Positions 48,203 to 59,124 of a stretch of 64,000 nt of DNA are shown here, in pieces. The first letter of the stretch is position 1, and every line of letters begins with the position of its first letter. The position numbers and the translations under genes are program-made. The stretch is from NCBI RefSeq assembly GCF_001305595.1, contig NZ_CP012401.1, positions 62,001 through 126,000 on the forward strand, written 5' to 3'. Below the pieces are notes generated by a model. The model was not told the origin of the DNA, searched no databases, and was given only the letters and a program-made list of their open reading frames with translations. This stretch comes from Azospirillum thiophilum (GTDB lineage Bacteria > Pseudomonadota > Alphaproteobacteria > Azospirillales > Azospirillaceae).

Positions 48203-49081
48203 TCAGAGAAGCGACACACCCACCCGGTAATCCCCGCCAATCACCAGATACTCCCCTTCGCCCTGGAAAGGATAGCGCGGCAGAATGTCGCGGAAGAACA
48301 CCACCTTGGGCAAAGGCACCCAGGCGTCGAGGATGTAGTCGCCGAACTGGCCGGCGATGTCGCGGTTTATCGAGAAGGAACACAGGTTGTTCAGCCGCAG
48401 CACCGCCGTCCGCTTGTCCGGCCGCGCGACGATGTGGTGTTCCTCGAAATCGTTGACGCCCCGGTACAGCCGGATGTGCGACGCCCAGTTGGGCATCGGC
48501 GCCTCCGGCCAGCCGCGGCGGATCGTCCACTGGCAGAACTCGTACAGCAGGTCGAGCTGCAGGTGGATGTTGTTGTTGTGGAAGCGGGTCGACTGCTTCT
48601 CCTCGCCATAGGCCGTCCAGGCGTCGGAGGCAAAGCGGCGGATCGGCTCGCGGTGGAAGGTGGGCAGCAGGCCGAACCGGCTCTCGACCCAACCCTTCAG
48701 CACCGCCCCTTCCGCCAGGTTGCTGTCGAACATCCAGCCCTTCAGCAGGCGCAGGTAGCTGGCGCGGAAACGCCGCTTGCCGTCCGGCCCTTCCGACCCG
48801 GAGAAATCCGGATTGACCCCGAAGATGCCCGCCATGTAGCGCTGAAAGACATCCGATGCGGACAGCGCGTTGCGGCTTTCGTCCAGCGCCTCGAACAGGG
48901 CCGCATGCTCGCTGCGGGTGGCGCCGATGCGCAACCGCCGCGGCTCGTCGTTGTAGGCCTCGCCGCACAGGGCGGCGGCCGGCACATTGACCAGATTGGT
49001 GCGGTGGGTGCGCAGCGCCAGCGGCGAGTCCGGATCGACCGGCCGACCTTTCGCATCCCGCATCACCGCCCCGTCCGCCAC
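48203..49081 (-). CDS. draT: NAD-dinitrogenase-reductase ADP-ribosyltransferase
   Basis: About 292 residues. Family features: THRTNLVNVPAAALCGEAYND, YLRLLKGWMFDSNLAEGAVLKGWVESRFGL and IRLYRGVNDFEEHHIV, the NAD-binding and catalytic region, ending in FQGEGEYLVIGGDYRVGVSLL. It transfers ADP-ribose from NAD to an arginine of NifH and shuts nitrogenase down. A GTG at 49081 is taken as the start; the ATG at 49063 (286 residues) is also possible. The frame is open to 49318, but the extra residues are not conserved and cover an AT-rich stretch that looks like a promoter. Confidence 0.9.
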   Translation of the reverse strand: MADGAVMRDAKGRPVDPDSPLALRTHRTNLVNVPAAALCGEAYNDEPRRLRIGATRSEHAALFEALDESRNALSASDVFQRYMAGIFGVNPDFSGSEGPDGKRRFRASYLRLLKGWMFDSNLAEGAVLKGWVESRFGLLPTFHREPIRRFASDAWTAYGEEKQSTRFHNNNIHLQLDLLYEFCQWTIRRGWPEAPMPNWASHIRLYRGVNDFEEHHIVARPDKRTAVLRLNNLCSFSINRDIAGQFGDYILDAWVPLPKVVFFRDILPRYPFQGEGEYLVIGGDYRVGVSLL

Positions 49082-49268
49082 GCCCGTCCGCTCCGTCCGA
49101 ATGTCACCAATTTTTATATGGATAATGTGGAATCCGGCGCGCGCCAAGCCTCCTGCTGCGCAGCCCGACAGAGGCGCGTCGCCGCATGTCGCACTATTGT
49201 CCGTTTGAAGCCGAACCATCCGGCCCCCATACTCAGTAAAGCGACGCTCAAGATCCGGCGGCACACGC

Positions 49269-50570
49269 ATGGCCTTCTGGCCGACCAAGTATGACGACAG
49301 CCAGCGCCGACGCGCCACCCCCGCGCTTGGTCAGACCTCTCCCCCGCCCCCCTCCCCTCCACCGCTCCAGCCGACAACGCCGGACAGCCGCCCGCCGCGC
49401 GGCAGCGACGAGGCGCGCACCGCCCTGCGGCTGGCGCAGCTGCTGCGCGGCACCATCACGCCGCTGCGCGGCGACGCCGTGCTGGAATTGCTGGAGCCAC
49501 ACCGGCCGCGGCTGGTGCCCAAGCCGGTCAACCCGCTGCCGGCCCTGGTCGGACAGCCGCCAGGCCGGATGCTCGACGCGCTGCTGCGGCCGATCGGGCA
49601 GATCGTCACCGACGTGCTGCTGCCGGGTGTGCGCGACCACCTGATCGACCGGCTGGTTACCGGCCGCACCGACCATGACGAGACCCTGCCGAACGCCGTC
49701 GATCTGGCCGAGGCGATGCGGGCGCTGATCGGCCGGATGCGCGGCGGCGGCAAGGCCCATCTCCAGTCGGTGGTTGCGGCGATCGAGGCCGACGCCCGCA
49801 CCACCGCCGATGCGCTGACCCGGGAGCGCCGCCCGGTGGATGTCGGCGGCATCGACCGGCTGGCGCGCGCCCTGCTGCGGTTCGAGGTGCGGCGAATGGT
49901 GCTGGAGGTGCTGGGCAGCGGCAGCGCGGTGCAGGACGTCGTCTACCAGTCGCGGCGGCTGGCCCGCTATTCCCTGCACCGCGCCACCGAGGCGATCGAG
50001 GGCTTCGTCGCCGACCGCGGGCTGAAGGCGCTGCACGCCAGCCTCGCAACCCTGGCCCAGGCCGACGGGCTGATCGTCATCGCGCTCCGCAACCTGGACG
50101 ACCAGGAGGAGACGAAGGAGGAGTCCGGCCCCTTCGTCGAGCCGGCCGACCGCAAGGCGATGAACGACTGGCTGTCGGCGGCATGGCGACTTTCCGACAC
50201 TTTGTTCGATCTCGTCGGAAAGGCCGCTGCCGGCGGCGGGCTGGACGACCTGCTGTTCGCAGCCCTGCTGCGCCAGTTGCGCAGCCTGCATTATTTCTGC
50301 GCCGACCTGAGCCACGCCGGCCGGCCAGCCGCGGTCGACACGCTGAAGCAGCGGCTGATCGAACGCGCCGACGCGCTGGCGCGGCTGACCGGCGACCGGC
50401 TGGTGGAAGTGCTGCTGGCGAAACCCGCCGATCGGGCGCTGGCCCGCCGGCTGGTCGCCCGCGGCCGGCTGCTGGCGCAACTCCTCTACGACATGGACCG
50501 TGACGAGGCGGTGGAGGAGCTGGCGCTCCGCATCGTCGTCGCGGCCGAGGCGCTGGGCGAGGCGCGGTAG
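49269..50570 (+). CDS. Unknown helical protein between draT and nifH
   Basis: 433 residues. Residues 1-45 are Pro/Ser/Arg-rich and low-complexity. The rest is strongly alpha-helical, rich in Ala, Leu and Arg (LAQLLRGTITPLRGDAVLELL; LRRLVARGRLLAQLLYD), with no signal peptide, membrane helix or nucleotide-binding motif. I do not recognise a family. Its start is divergent from draT, separated by a ~190-base region; it ends 255 bases before nifH. Position next to the nitrogenase operon and its regulators suggests a nif-related role, but nothing in the sequence proves it. Confidence 0.7.
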   Translation: MAFWPTKYDDSQRRRATPALGQTSPPPPSPPPLQPTTPDSRPPRGSDEARTALRLAQLLRGTITPLRGDAVLELLEPHRPRLVPKPVNPLPALVGQPPGRMLDALLRPIGQIVTDVLLPGVRDHLIDRLVTGRTDHDETLPNAVDLAEAMRALIGRMRGGGKAHLQSVVAAIEADARTTADALTRERRPVDVGGIDRLARALLRFEVRRMVLEVLGSGSAVQDVVYQSRRLARYSLHRATEAIEGFVADRGLKALHASLATLAQADGLIVIALRNLDDQEETKEESGPFVEPADRKAMNDWLSAAWRLSDTLFDLVGKAAAGGGLDDLLFAALLRQLRSLHYFCADLSHAGRPAAVDTLKQRLIERADALARLTGDRLVEVLLAKPADRALARRLVARGRLLAQLLYDMDRDEAVEELALRIVVAAEALGEAR

Positions 50571-51722
<1,152 letters not shown>

Positions 51723-51751
51723 TCTCGGGCGTAGCGACGGTTGCCTACCGG

Positions 51752-51775
51752 CCCCCCTGCCTACGGGCAGGGGGG
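51752..51775 (+). promoter_or_regulatory. Stem-loop between nifH and nifD
   Basis: CCCCCCTGCC pairs perfectly with GGCAGGGGGG around TACG, a UNCG-like stable tetraloop in the transcript. There is no T-run after it. It probably protects the 3' end of a nifH-only mRNA or partly attenuates nifDK, giving more Fe protein than MoFe protein. Confidence 0.7.
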
Positions 51776-51906
51776 ACCGCCTGAACACTGGCCCTTTTCC
51801 CCAGCCCCGCACAACGTCGACCCAACGACCATAGGGACGTCGGCGTGGGAGGGAGGGGCTCGGTCACGCGCTGCAGTGGCGCGAATATTCAAGCAGGAGG
51901 CCGGCT

Positions 51907-53346
51907 ATGAGCCTGTCCGAGAACACCACGGTCGACGTCAAGAACCTCGTCAACGAAGTCCTCGAAGCCTATCCCGAGAAGGCCCGCAAGCGCCGCGCCA
52001 AGCACCTGAACGTGCTGGAGGCCGAGGCGAAGGATTGCGGCGTCAAGTCGAACGTCAAGTCCATCCCCGGCGTCATGACGATCCGCGGGTGCGCCTACGC
52101 CGGTTCCAAGGGCGTGGTGTGGGGTCCGATCAAGGACATGATCCACATCTCCCACGGCCCCGTGGGCTGCGGCTATTATTCCTGGTCCGGCCGCCGCAAC
52201 TACTACATCGGCGATACCGGTGTGGACAGCTGGGGCACGATGCACTTCACCTCCGACTTCCAGGAGAAGGACATCGTCTTCGGCGGCGACAAGAAGCTGC
52301 ACAAGGTCATCGAGGAAATCAACGAGCTGTTCCCGCTGGTGAACGGCATCTCGATCCAGTCGGAATGCCCGATCGGCCTGATCGGCGACGACATCGAGGC
52401 GGTCGCCCGCGCCAAGTCGGCGGAAATCGGCAAGCCGGTCATCCCCGTGCGCTGCGAAGGCTTCCGCGGCGTGTCCCAGTCGCTGGGCCACCACATCGCC
52501 AACGACACCATCCGCGACTGGGTGTTCGAAAAGACCTCGCCCAAGCCCGACTTCGTCTCCACCCCCTATGACGTCACCATCATCGGCGACTACAACATCG
52601 GTGGCGACGCCTGGTCCTCCCGCATCCTCCTGGAGGAGATCGGCCTGCGCGTGATCGCCCAGTGGTCGGGCGACGGCACGATGGCCGAGCTGGAGAACAC
52701 GCCGAAGGCCAAGGTCAATCTGATCCACTGCTACCGCTCGATGAACTACATCGCGCGCCATATGGAAGAGAAGTACAATATTCCTTGGATGGAATACAAC
52801 TTCTTCGGCCCGAGCCAGATCGCCGAGTCCCTGCGCAAGATCGCCGCTCTCTTCGACGACAAGATCAAGGAGAATGCGGAGAAGGTCATCGCCCGTTACC
52901 AGCCGATGGTCGATGCGGTCATCGCCAAGTACCGGACGCGGCTCGAAGGCAAGAAGGTCATGATCTACGTCGGCGGCCTGCGTCCCCGCCACGTCGTCGA
53001 TGCCTACCATGACCTGGGCATGGAGATCATCGGCACCGGTTACGAATTCGCCCACAACGACGATTATCAGCGCACGCCCCACTATGTGAAGGAAGGCACG
53101 CTGATCTACGACGACGTCACCGCGTTCGAACTGGAGAAGTTCGTCGAGGCGATCCGTCCCGACCTCGTCGCGTCGGGCATCAAGGAAAAATACGTGTTCC
53201 AGAAGATGGGCCTGCCGTTCCGCCAGATGCACAGCTGGGACTATTCGGGCCCCTATCACGGCTATGACGGCTTCGCGATCTTCGCCCGCGACATGGACCT
53301 CGCCATCAACAACCCCGTCTGGGGCGTGATGAAGGCGCCGTTCTGA
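51907..53346 (+). CDS. nifD: Nitrogenase MoFe protein, alpha chain
   Basis: 479 residues. P-cluster ligands Cys62, Cys88 and Cys154 and the FeMo-cofactor ligands Cys275 (IHCYRS) and His442 (QMHSWDYSG) are all present, at the same residue numbers as in Azotobacter. With NifK it forms the alpha2beta2 dinitrogenase. It starts 184 bases after nifH, behind GCAGGAGGCC, and nifK follows after 31 bases. No truncation or odd residue is seen. Confidence 0.98.
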   Translation: MSLSENTTVDVKNLVNEVLEAYPEKARKRRAKHLNVLEAEAKDCGVKSNVKSIPGVMTIRGCAYAGSKGVVWGPIKDMIHISHGPVGCGYYSWSGRRNYYIGDTGVDSWGTMHFTSDFQEKDIVFGGDKKLHKVIEEINELFPLVNGISIQSECPIGLIGDDIEAVARAKSAEIGKPVIPVRCEGFRGVSQSLGHHIANDTIRDWVFEKTSPKPDFVSTPYDVTIIGDYNIGGDAWSSRILLEEIGLRVIAQWSGDGTMAELENTPKAKVNLIHCYRSMNYIARHMEEKYNIPWMEYNFFGPSQIAESLRKIAALFDDKIKENAEKVIARYQPMVDAVIAKYRTRLEGKKVMIYVGGLRPRHVVDAYHDLGMEIIGTGYEFAHNDDYQRTPHYVKEGTLIYDDVTAFELEKFVEAIRPDLVASGIKEKYVFQKMGLPFRQMHSWDYSGPYHGYDGFAIFARDMDLAINNPVWGVMKAPF

Positions 53347-53377
53347 CCATCGGCCTCTGGAACAGGAGAATTTGAGA

Positions 53378-54937
53378 ATGACCGACAAGCTTTCGCAGAG
53401 CGCCGACAAGGTCCTCGACCACTACACGCTCTTCCGTCAGCCCGAATACGCGGCGATGTTCGAGAAGAAGAAGGCCGAGTTCGAATACGGCCATTCGGAC
53501 GAAGAAGTCGCCCGCGTTTCCGAATGGACCAAGTCCGAGGAATACAAGGCGAAGAACTTCGCCCGTGAAGCGGTTGTCATCAACCCGACCAAGGCCTGCC
53601 AGCCGATCGGCGCGATGTTCGCCGCCCAGGGCTTCGAGGGCACCCTGCCCTTCGTCCATGGCAGCCAAGGCTGCGTCGCCTATTACCGCACCCACCTGAC
53701 CCGTCACTTCAAGGAGCCGAACAGCGCGGTCTCCTCGTCGATGACCGAAGACGCGGCGGTGTTCGGCGGCCTGAACAACATGATCGACGGCCTGGCGAAC
53801 GCCTATGCGCTCTACAAGCCGAAGATGATCGCGGTGATGACCACCTGCATGGCCGAAGTCATCGGCGACGACCTGCAGGGCTTCATCGCCAACGCCAAGA
53901 CCAAGGACAGCGTCCCGGCCGATTTCCCGGTGCCCTACGCCCACACTCCGGCCTTCGTCGGCAGCCACATCGTCGGCTACGACAACATGATCAAGGGGAT
54001 CCTGAACAATTTCTGGGGTTCGTCGGAGAATTTCGACACGCCCAAGACCGAGCAGATCAACCTGATCCCGGGCTTCGACGGCTTCGCGGTCGGCAACAAC
54101 CGCGAACTGAAGCGGATCGCCGGCGAGTTCGGCCTGAAGCTCCAGCTCCTGTCCGACGTGTCCGACAATTTCGACACGCCGATGGACGGCGAGTACCGCA
54201 TGTATGACGGCGGCACCACGGTGGAGGAGACCAAGGCGGCCCTCCACGCCAAGGCCACCATCTCCATGCAGGAGTACAACACGACCCAGACCCTGCAATT
54301 CTGCAAGGAGAAGGGCCAGGACGTCGCCAAGTTCAACTACCCGATGGGCGTGACCGCCACCGACGAGCTGCTGCTGAAGCTGGCGGAACTGTCGGGCAAG
54401 CCGGTCCCGGCCAGCCTGAAGCTGGAACGCGGCCGTCTGGTCGACGCCATCGCCGACAGCCACACCCACATGCACGGCAAGCGTTTCGCGGTCTACGGCG
54501 ACCCGGACTTCTGCATCGGCATGTCGCGCTTCCTGCTGGAGCTGGGTGCCGAGCCGGTCCACATCCTGTCGACGTCGGGCTCGAAGAAGTGGGAGAAGCA
54601 GGTCCAGAAGGTTCTGGACGGCTCGCCCTTCGGCGCCTCAGGCAAGGCCTATGGCGGCAAGGATCTGTGGCACCTGCGCTCGCTGGTCTTCACCGACAAG
54701 GTCGACTACATCATCGGCAACAGCTACGGCAAGTATCTGGAACGCGATACCAAGATCCCGCTGATCCGCCTGACCTACCCGATCTTCGACCGTCACCATC
54801 ACCACCGCTACCCGACCTGGGGCTACCAGGGCGCGCTGAACGTGCTGGTGCGCATCCTCGACCGCATCTTCGAGGACATCGACGCCAACACCAACATCGT
54901 CGGTCAGACCGACTACTCGTTCGACCTGATCCGCTGA
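53378..54937 (+). CDS. nifK: Nitrogenase MoFe protein, beta chain
   Basis: 519 residues. P-cluster ligands are Cys74 (KACQPIG), Cys99 ([10 protein letters not shown]) and Cys157 ([11 protein letters not shown]), each four residues beyond the Azotobacter numbering. The C-terminal region has [21 protein letters not shown] and [10 protein letters not shown] at the very end. The ATG at 53378 follows AGGAGAA; a TTG six bases earlier is less likely. It ends the nifHDK operon, followed by a strong terminator. Confidence 0.98.
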   Translation: MTDKLSQSADKVLDHYTLFRQPEYAAMFEKKKAEFEYGHSDEEVARVSEWTKSEEYKAKNFAREAVVINPTKACQPIGAMFAAQGFEGTLPFVHGSQGCVAYYRTHLTRHFKEPNSAVSSSMTEDAAVFGGLNNMIDGLANAYALYKPKMIAVMTTCMAEVIGDDLQGFIANAKTKDSVPADFPVPYAHTPAFVGSHIVGYDNMIKGILNNFWGSSENFDTPKTEQINLIPGFDGFAVGNNRELKRIAGEFGLKLQLLSDVSDNFDTPMDGEYRMYDGGTTVEETKAALHAKATISMQEYNTTQTLQFCKEKGQDVAKFNYPMGVTATDELLLKLAELSGKPVPASLKLERGRLVDAIADSHTHMHGKRFAVYGDPDFCIGMSRFLLELGAEPVHILSTSGSKKWEKQVQKVLDGSPFGASGKAYGGKDLWHLRSLVFTDKVDYIIGNSYGKYLERDTKIPLIRLTYPIFDRHHHHRYPTWGYQGALNVLVRILDRIFEDIDANTNIVGQTDYSFDLIR

Positions 54938-55026
54938 TCCGCCAAGGATCGGCAACACCCAGGCATCGGTTCCAGCCCACCCGTCGACCGGGGAGTCCAT
55001 CCCCCCGGCCGACGGCAACCTCCCTG

Positions 55027-55066
55027 AGCCGGAGAGCACCCGAAACGGCGCTCTCCGGCTTTTTTG
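55027..55066 (+). terminator. Intrinsic terminator after nifK
   Basis: AGCCGGAGAGC pairs with GCTCTCCGGCT, followed by TTTTTG, about 90 bases after the nifK stop. It isolates nifHDK from the chemoreceptor gene. Confidence 0.9.
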
Positions 55067-55408
55067 TTCGAAGGGGATTCCGGCGATTCCAATTGAATCC
55101 AGGGCCACTGGCGAACGAATTGGACGGAGCTCCAATCAATGGTGGAAATTTAATTTCTTAAAATGAGCAGCAATATTTTACACTCGAGGTTCAAAATAAT
55201 AATCCGTCATACTCATAACCATATAGACGTTCTATATGCGGATTAAGGGAATTGAGCTTTGATTTCTATTCATTAGCTTCTCCTTGTTTCTTGCATTTAC
55301 CAGATATTTTATTGATCATTCAGTGCCACTACTTATTGACCGACCACCTCGGTCAGATATCTATGATACTGCAAACTGCAATCAGGCAGGCGCATCACGG
55401 GGGTGGCG
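55067..55408. other. AT-rich leader of aerC
   Basis: 342 bases without a gene; from about 55135 to 55380 it is AT-rich. It contains the inverted repeat TGACCGA-CCACC-TCGGTCA (55337-55355). I find no TGT-N10-ACA site and no clear -24/-12 promoter, so if aerC is nif-controlled the route is not obvious from here. Confidence 0.6.
55337..55355. promoter_or_regulatory. 19-base inverted repeat ahead of aerC
   Basis: TGACCGA and TCGGTCA are perfect inverted 7-mers around CCACC, 54 bases before the predicted start of aerC. It could be an operator or a hairpin in the leader. The binding protein is unknown. Confidence 0.5.
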
Positions 55409-56899
55409 ATGATCGGCTTCATGCGGGCGATAAAGGGAAAGGGTTCAGACAGCAAAGCGATCCTGTCCGCGCTGAATCACTCGCAGGCGGTGATCGAGTT
55501 CGCCATAGATGGCACGATCCTGGACGCCAATCCCAATTTCCTGACGGTGATGGGCTATACCCTACCGGAAATCGTCGGACACCATCACAGGATGTTCATC
55601 GACCAAGCCGAACAGAACAGCACCGCCTATCGCGAATTCTGGGATCGGCTGAAGCGCGGCGAATTCCAGAGGGCGCTCTACAAACGCATCGGCAAGAACG
55701 GCCGGGAGGTCTGGGTCGAGGCCACCTACAATCCCATCCTCGACAGCGGCGGGCGTCCCTGCAAGGTCATCAAGATCGCCACCGACGTCACCGAACGGCA
55801 GAAGATCAACGCCGACCTCCGCGGCAAGGTCGAGGCCCTTTCACGCTCGCAGGCGGTGATCGAATTCAATCCCGACGGCACCGTCATCACCGCCAACGAG
55901 AATTTCCTGAAGGTGCTCGGCTACAGCCTGGACGAGGTGCGCGGGCGTCACCACAGCATGTTCGTCGATCCCGGCGAACGCGACGGTGCAGCCTATCGCG
56001 AATTCTGGCGCACGCTGAACAAAGGCCAGTTCGAAGCCGCCCAATACCGACGCATCGGCAAGGGTGGCCGGGTGGCCTGGATCCAGGCCAGCTACAACCC
56101 GGTCTTCGACGACGCCGGCCGCCTGTGCAAGATCGTGAAATTCGCGACGGACATCACGGAGCAGGTTCGCCTCCTCGAACGCTTGAAGCTTCTTATCGAC
56201 ACCAATTTCGGCGAGATCGAAAAAGCGATGGGCAGTGCCCATCAACGGGCGGACGCCGCCGCCGTGGCATCGACCGAGACACGGGCGACGGTCCAGACCA
56301 TCGCCGCCGGTGCCGAGGAGATGGCATCCTCCGCCCAGGAGATCGCCAACAGCATGACGCGGTCGCAGCAGGCCGCCGATATCGCCATGAACGAGGCCGA
56401 AAACGCCGACCGGGCGGCCGCCCGTCTGACCGAGGTGGCGAAAGCGATGGGCGGCATCGTCGAGTTGATCCGCTCAATCGCCGGCCAGATCAACATGCTG
56501 GCCTTGAACGCGACGATCGAGGCGGCACGTGCCGGGGAGGCGGGCCGCGGGTTCGCCGTCGTCGCCAACGAGGTCAAGAATCTCGCCAACCAGTCGGCGA
56601 ACGCCACGGCGCAGATTTCCCGCGAGATCGACGGGATGCAATCGGTGTCCCACGATGTCGTGTCGTCGCTCGGCACCATCCGCTCCGCAATGAACAATCT
56701 GCGCGAATTCGTGGTCATGTCGGCCGGAGCGGTGGAGGAACAGACCACCGTCACCTCCAGCATGTCCGCCAACATGCAGGAGGCTTCGACCTCCGTCGAG
56801 GTGGTTGACCGGAACATCGGCGCGATCGCCACCGCCTTCGCCCAAGTCGGTTCCGCCATTGCGGAAACCAAGGATGCGGCCCGGGTGCTCGCCCGCTGA
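55409..56899 (+). CDS. aerC: Soluble twin-PAS chemoreceptor (AerC-like)
   Basis: 496 residues with no membrane helix. Two similar PAS domains lie at about 20-135 and 145-255; each starts with SQAVIEF and has HH-x-MF near the middle (GHHHRMF, GRHHSMF) and TDVTE/TDITE at the end. Residues 290-490 are a chemotaxis signalling domain with the tip [25 protein letters not shown]. In Azospirillum brasilense AerC is a cytoplasmic FAD-binding receptor of this design that tunes aerotaxis during nitrogen fixation; identity here rests on architecture and its position just after nifHDK. A GTG two codons upstream is an alternative start. Confidence 0.82.
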   Translation: MIGFMRAIKGKGSDSKAILSALNHSQAVIEFAIDGTILDANPNFLTVMGYTLPEIVGHHHRMFIDQAEQNSTAYREFWDRLKRGEFQRALYKRIGKNGREVWVEATYNPILDSGGRPCKVIKIATDVTERQKINADLRGKVEALSRSQAVIEFNPDGTVITANENFLKVLGYSLDEVRGRHHSMFVDPGERDGAAYREFWRTLNKGQFEAAQYRRIGKGGRVAWIQASYNPVFDDAGRLCKIVKFATDITEQVRLLERLKLLIDTNFGEIEKAMGSAHQRADAAAVASTETRATVQTIAAGAEEMASSAQEIANSMTRSQQAADIAMNEAENADRAAARLTEVAKAMGGIVELIRSIAGQINMLALNATIEAARAGEAGRGFAVVANEVKNLANQSANATAQISREIDGMQSVSHDVVSSLGTIRSAMNNLREFVVMSAGAVEEQTTVTSSMSANMQEASTSVEVVDRNIGAIATAFAQVGSAIAETKDAARVLAR

Positions 56900-56916
56900 C
56901 CGATGCCGAGCGCCGG

Positions 56917-57477
56917 TCAGTCACGCACGGCGAAATCCAGCACGCCCGCGAGAACGTCCCGCGCCGGCCCCAGCCAGTCGGGTCGTCCGAGCGACACCGG
57001 CCGCGCCGGCACCCCGACGACGGCAGCCGATGCGTTGCCGTAAACCGGACGCGCCCGCAGCAGCAGCCTGGCATTGCCCGCACCGGACCAATCGGGCCGC
57101 CACTCGATCAGCAGCAGCAGGATCGGCCCGTCCACCGGCAGCCCGTCCGCCTGCCCTTCCGCCGCCTGTCCTTCCGCCGCCTGCCCGTCCGATCCGGTCG
57201 CATCGCGCAACCCCAGGCGAACCACCGCCTTGCCGGCCGCCGCCGAACGATGCTCAAGCCACTCTGCGGCAGCATCACACAGGTCTCCGGCCTCCGGCGG
57301 CGGCGGATTGCGCTCAGGATCGAGAAACTGGCAGAGCATGCCGACCTGCGAACCAGCTTGCCCTGACAGTTGCAGACTGGCTCCGCCCGCGGCACATGTT
57401 GCATTGGCCGCCAACGTCGCGAGAACCAGTCCACCGGCCAGTGCCGTCACAAAGCCACGCATCAGCCCCATCGCCAT
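56917..57477 (-). CDS. Putative exported protein between aerC and nifE
   Basis: 186 residues. An N-terminal hydrophobic run (MRGFVTALAGGLVLATLAANATCAA) looks like a signal peptide. The mature part is Gly/Ala/Pro-rich, with a hydrophobic strand (GPILLLLIEWRPDW) and a tail LLLRARPVYGNASAAVVG. A short imperfect repeat GQAAEGQAAEGQ lies near residue 125. I recognise no family. It converges with aerC and is divergent from nifE. Confidence 0.55.
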   Translation of the reverse strand: MAMGLMRGFVTALAGGLVLATLAANATCAAGGASLQLSGQAGSQVGMLCQFLDPERNPPPPEAGDLCDAAAEWLEHRSAAAGKAVVRLGLRDATGSDGQAAEGQAAEGQADGLPVDGPILLLLIEWRPDWSGAGNARLLLRARPVYGNASAAVVGVPARPVSLGRPDWLGPARDVLAGVLDFAVRD

Positions 57478-57535
57478 CCATCGCCCATACCCTGCGGTGA
57501 TACGGGCCGATGCGGCGACTCCTGCATCATGGAGA

Positions 57536-57551
57536 TGTGCGACACCCGACA
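57536..57551 (+). promoter_or_regulatory. NifA upstream site 1 of nifENX
   Basis: TGTGCGACACCCGACA fits TGT-N10-ACA. It lies 84 bases ahead of the -24 element and, unusually, starts only 59 bases beyond the divergent gene's start codon. Confidence 0.8.
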
Positions 57552-57574
57552 CGCCGTCGGCACTAGGAGGCGAT

Positions 57575-57590
57575 TGTCAGGTATCGGACA
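57575..57590 (+). promoter_or_regulatory. NifA upstream site 2 of nifENX
   Basis: TGTCAGGTATCGGACA fits TGT-N10-ACA, 39 bases after site 1 (centre to centre) and 45 bases ahead of the -24 element. Two sites suggest stronger or cooperative activation than at nifH. Confidence 0.82.
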
Positions 57591-57634
57591 GGCACGGAAA
57601 CCGGACAATCATTTTCTATCAATGCCTTACCATC

Positions 57635-57650
57635 TGGCACGCCCCCTGCA
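57635..57650 (+). promoter_or_regulatory. Sigma-54 promoter of nifENX
   Basis: TGGCAC-GCCCC-CTGCA is a -24/-12 promoter with one mismatch in the -12 box, 47 bases ahead of the nifE start. Confidence 0.88.
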
Positions 57651-57697
57651 TCACATGGTCGCAGAGCCATTTCCGGCGCCAGGATGGGAGAGCGGGC

Positions 57698-59119
57698 ATG
57701 CTCCAGGACAAGATCCAGGACGTCTTCAACGAACCGGGCTGCGCGACCAATCAGACCAAGTCGGCCAAGGAGAAGAAGAAGGGCTGCACCAAATCCCTGA
57801 AGCCGGGGGCCGCGGCCGGCGGTTGCGCCTATGACGGCGCGATGATCGTGCTGCAGCCGATCGCCGACGCCGCCCATCTGGTGCACGGCCCGATCGCCTG
57901 CCTAGGCAACGCCTGGGACAACCGCGGTACCAGATCGTCGGGGTCGCAGCTCTACCGCACCGGCTTCACCACCGACCTGTCGGAACTGGACGTCATCGGC
58001 GGCGGCGAGAAGAAGCTCTACCGCGCGATCAAGGAAATCGTGCAGCAGTACGATCCGCCGGCCGTGTTCGTCTATCAGACCTGTGTGCCCGCCATGACCG
58101 GCGACGACATCGCCGCGGTCTGCAAGTTCGCGGCGCAGAAGCTGGGCCGGCCGGTGATCCCGGTCGACGCCCCCGGCTTCGTCGGCTCCAAGAATCTCGG
58201 CAACAAGCTGGCCGGCGAGGCTCTGCTCGACCATGTCATCGGCACGGTCGAGCCGGACCACACCACCCCGACCGACGTCTGCATCATCGGCGAATACAAC
58301 CTCGCCGGCGAGCTGTGGCTGGTCAAGCCGCTGCTCGACGAGATCGGCATCCGGCTGCTGTCCTGCATCTCCGGCGACGGCCGCTACAAGGAGGTCGCGC
58401 AGGCCCACCGCGCCCGCGTCACCATGATGGTGTGCAGCCAGGCGCTGGTGAATGTCGGCCGCAAGATGGAGGAGCGCTACGGCATCCCCTATTTCGAGGG
58501 CTCCTTCTACGGCGTCTCCGACATGTCGGACACCCTGCGCACCATGACCCGCATGCTGGTGGAGCGCGGTGCCGACAAATCGCTGATCGACCGGGCGGAG
58601 GGCGTGATCGCGCGCGAGGAGAGCCGGGTCTGGCGCCGGCTGGAGCCCTACAAGCCGCGTTTCGAGGGCAAGCGCGTCCTCCTGTTCACCGGCGGCGTCA
58701 AGAGCTGGTCGATGGTCAGCGCCCTGGAAGGCGCCGGCCTGACCATCCTCGGCACATCGACCAAGAAGTCGACGAAGGAGGACAAGGAGCGCATCAAGAA
58801 GATGAAGGGCGACGAGTTCCACCAGTGGGACGATCTCAAGCCGCGCGAGATCTATAAGATGCTGGCCGAGGACAAGGCCGACATCATGATGTCCGGCGGC
58901 CGGTCGCAGTTCATTTCTCTGAAGGCCAAGGTTCCCTGGCTCGACATCAATCAGGAGCGTCACCACGCCTATGCCGGCTATGACGGCATCGTCAACCTCT
59001 GCGAGGAAATCGACAAGACGCTGTCCAACCCGATCTGGCGCCAGGTCCGCCAGCCGGCGCCGTGGGAGTCGGGCCCTTCCTCCACCCGGACCGCTCCCGC
59101 CATCATCGCGGCGGAGTGA
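57698..59119 (+). CDS. nifE: FeMo-cofactor scaffold protein NifE
   Basis: 473 residues, NifD-like. Cysteine motifs AAGGCAYDGA, IACLGNAW and QTCVPAMTGDD hold the cofactor-precursor cluster, and a Lys-rich stretch (KSAKEKKKGCTKS) near residue 30 precedes the core. NifEN converts the NifB product into mature cofactor. The start at 57698 was set by homology; the frame is open further upstream. It ends 5 bases before nifN. Confidence 0.97.
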   Translation: MLQDKIQDVFNEPGCATNQTKSAKEKKKGCTKSLKPGAAAGGCAYDGAMIVLQPIADAAHLVHGPIACLGNAWDNRGTRSSGSQLYRTGFTTDLSELDVIGGGEKKLYRAIKEIVQQYDPPAVFVYQTCVPAMTGDDIAAVCKFAAQKLGRPVIPVDAPGFVGSKNLGNKLAGEALLDHVIGTVEPDHTTPTDVCIIGEYNLAGELWLVKPLLDEIGIRLLSCISGDGRYKEVAQAHRARVTMMVCSQALVNVGRKMEERYGIPYFEGSFYGVSDMSDTLRTMTRMLVERGADKSLIDRAEGVIAREESRVWRRLEPYKPRFEGKRVLLFTGGVKSWSMVSALEGAGLTILGTSTKKSTKEDKERIKKMKGDEFHQWDDLKPREIYKMLAEDKADIMMSGGRSQFISLKAKVPWLDINQERHHAYAGYDGIVNLCEEIDKTLSNPIWRQVRQPAPWESGPSSTRTAPAIIAAE

Positions 59120-59124
59120 CGACG

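Noticed and set aside
49082..49318. Longer draT start at 49318
   Set aside because: The added residues are unlike DraT and overlap the start of the divergent unknown gene at 49269.
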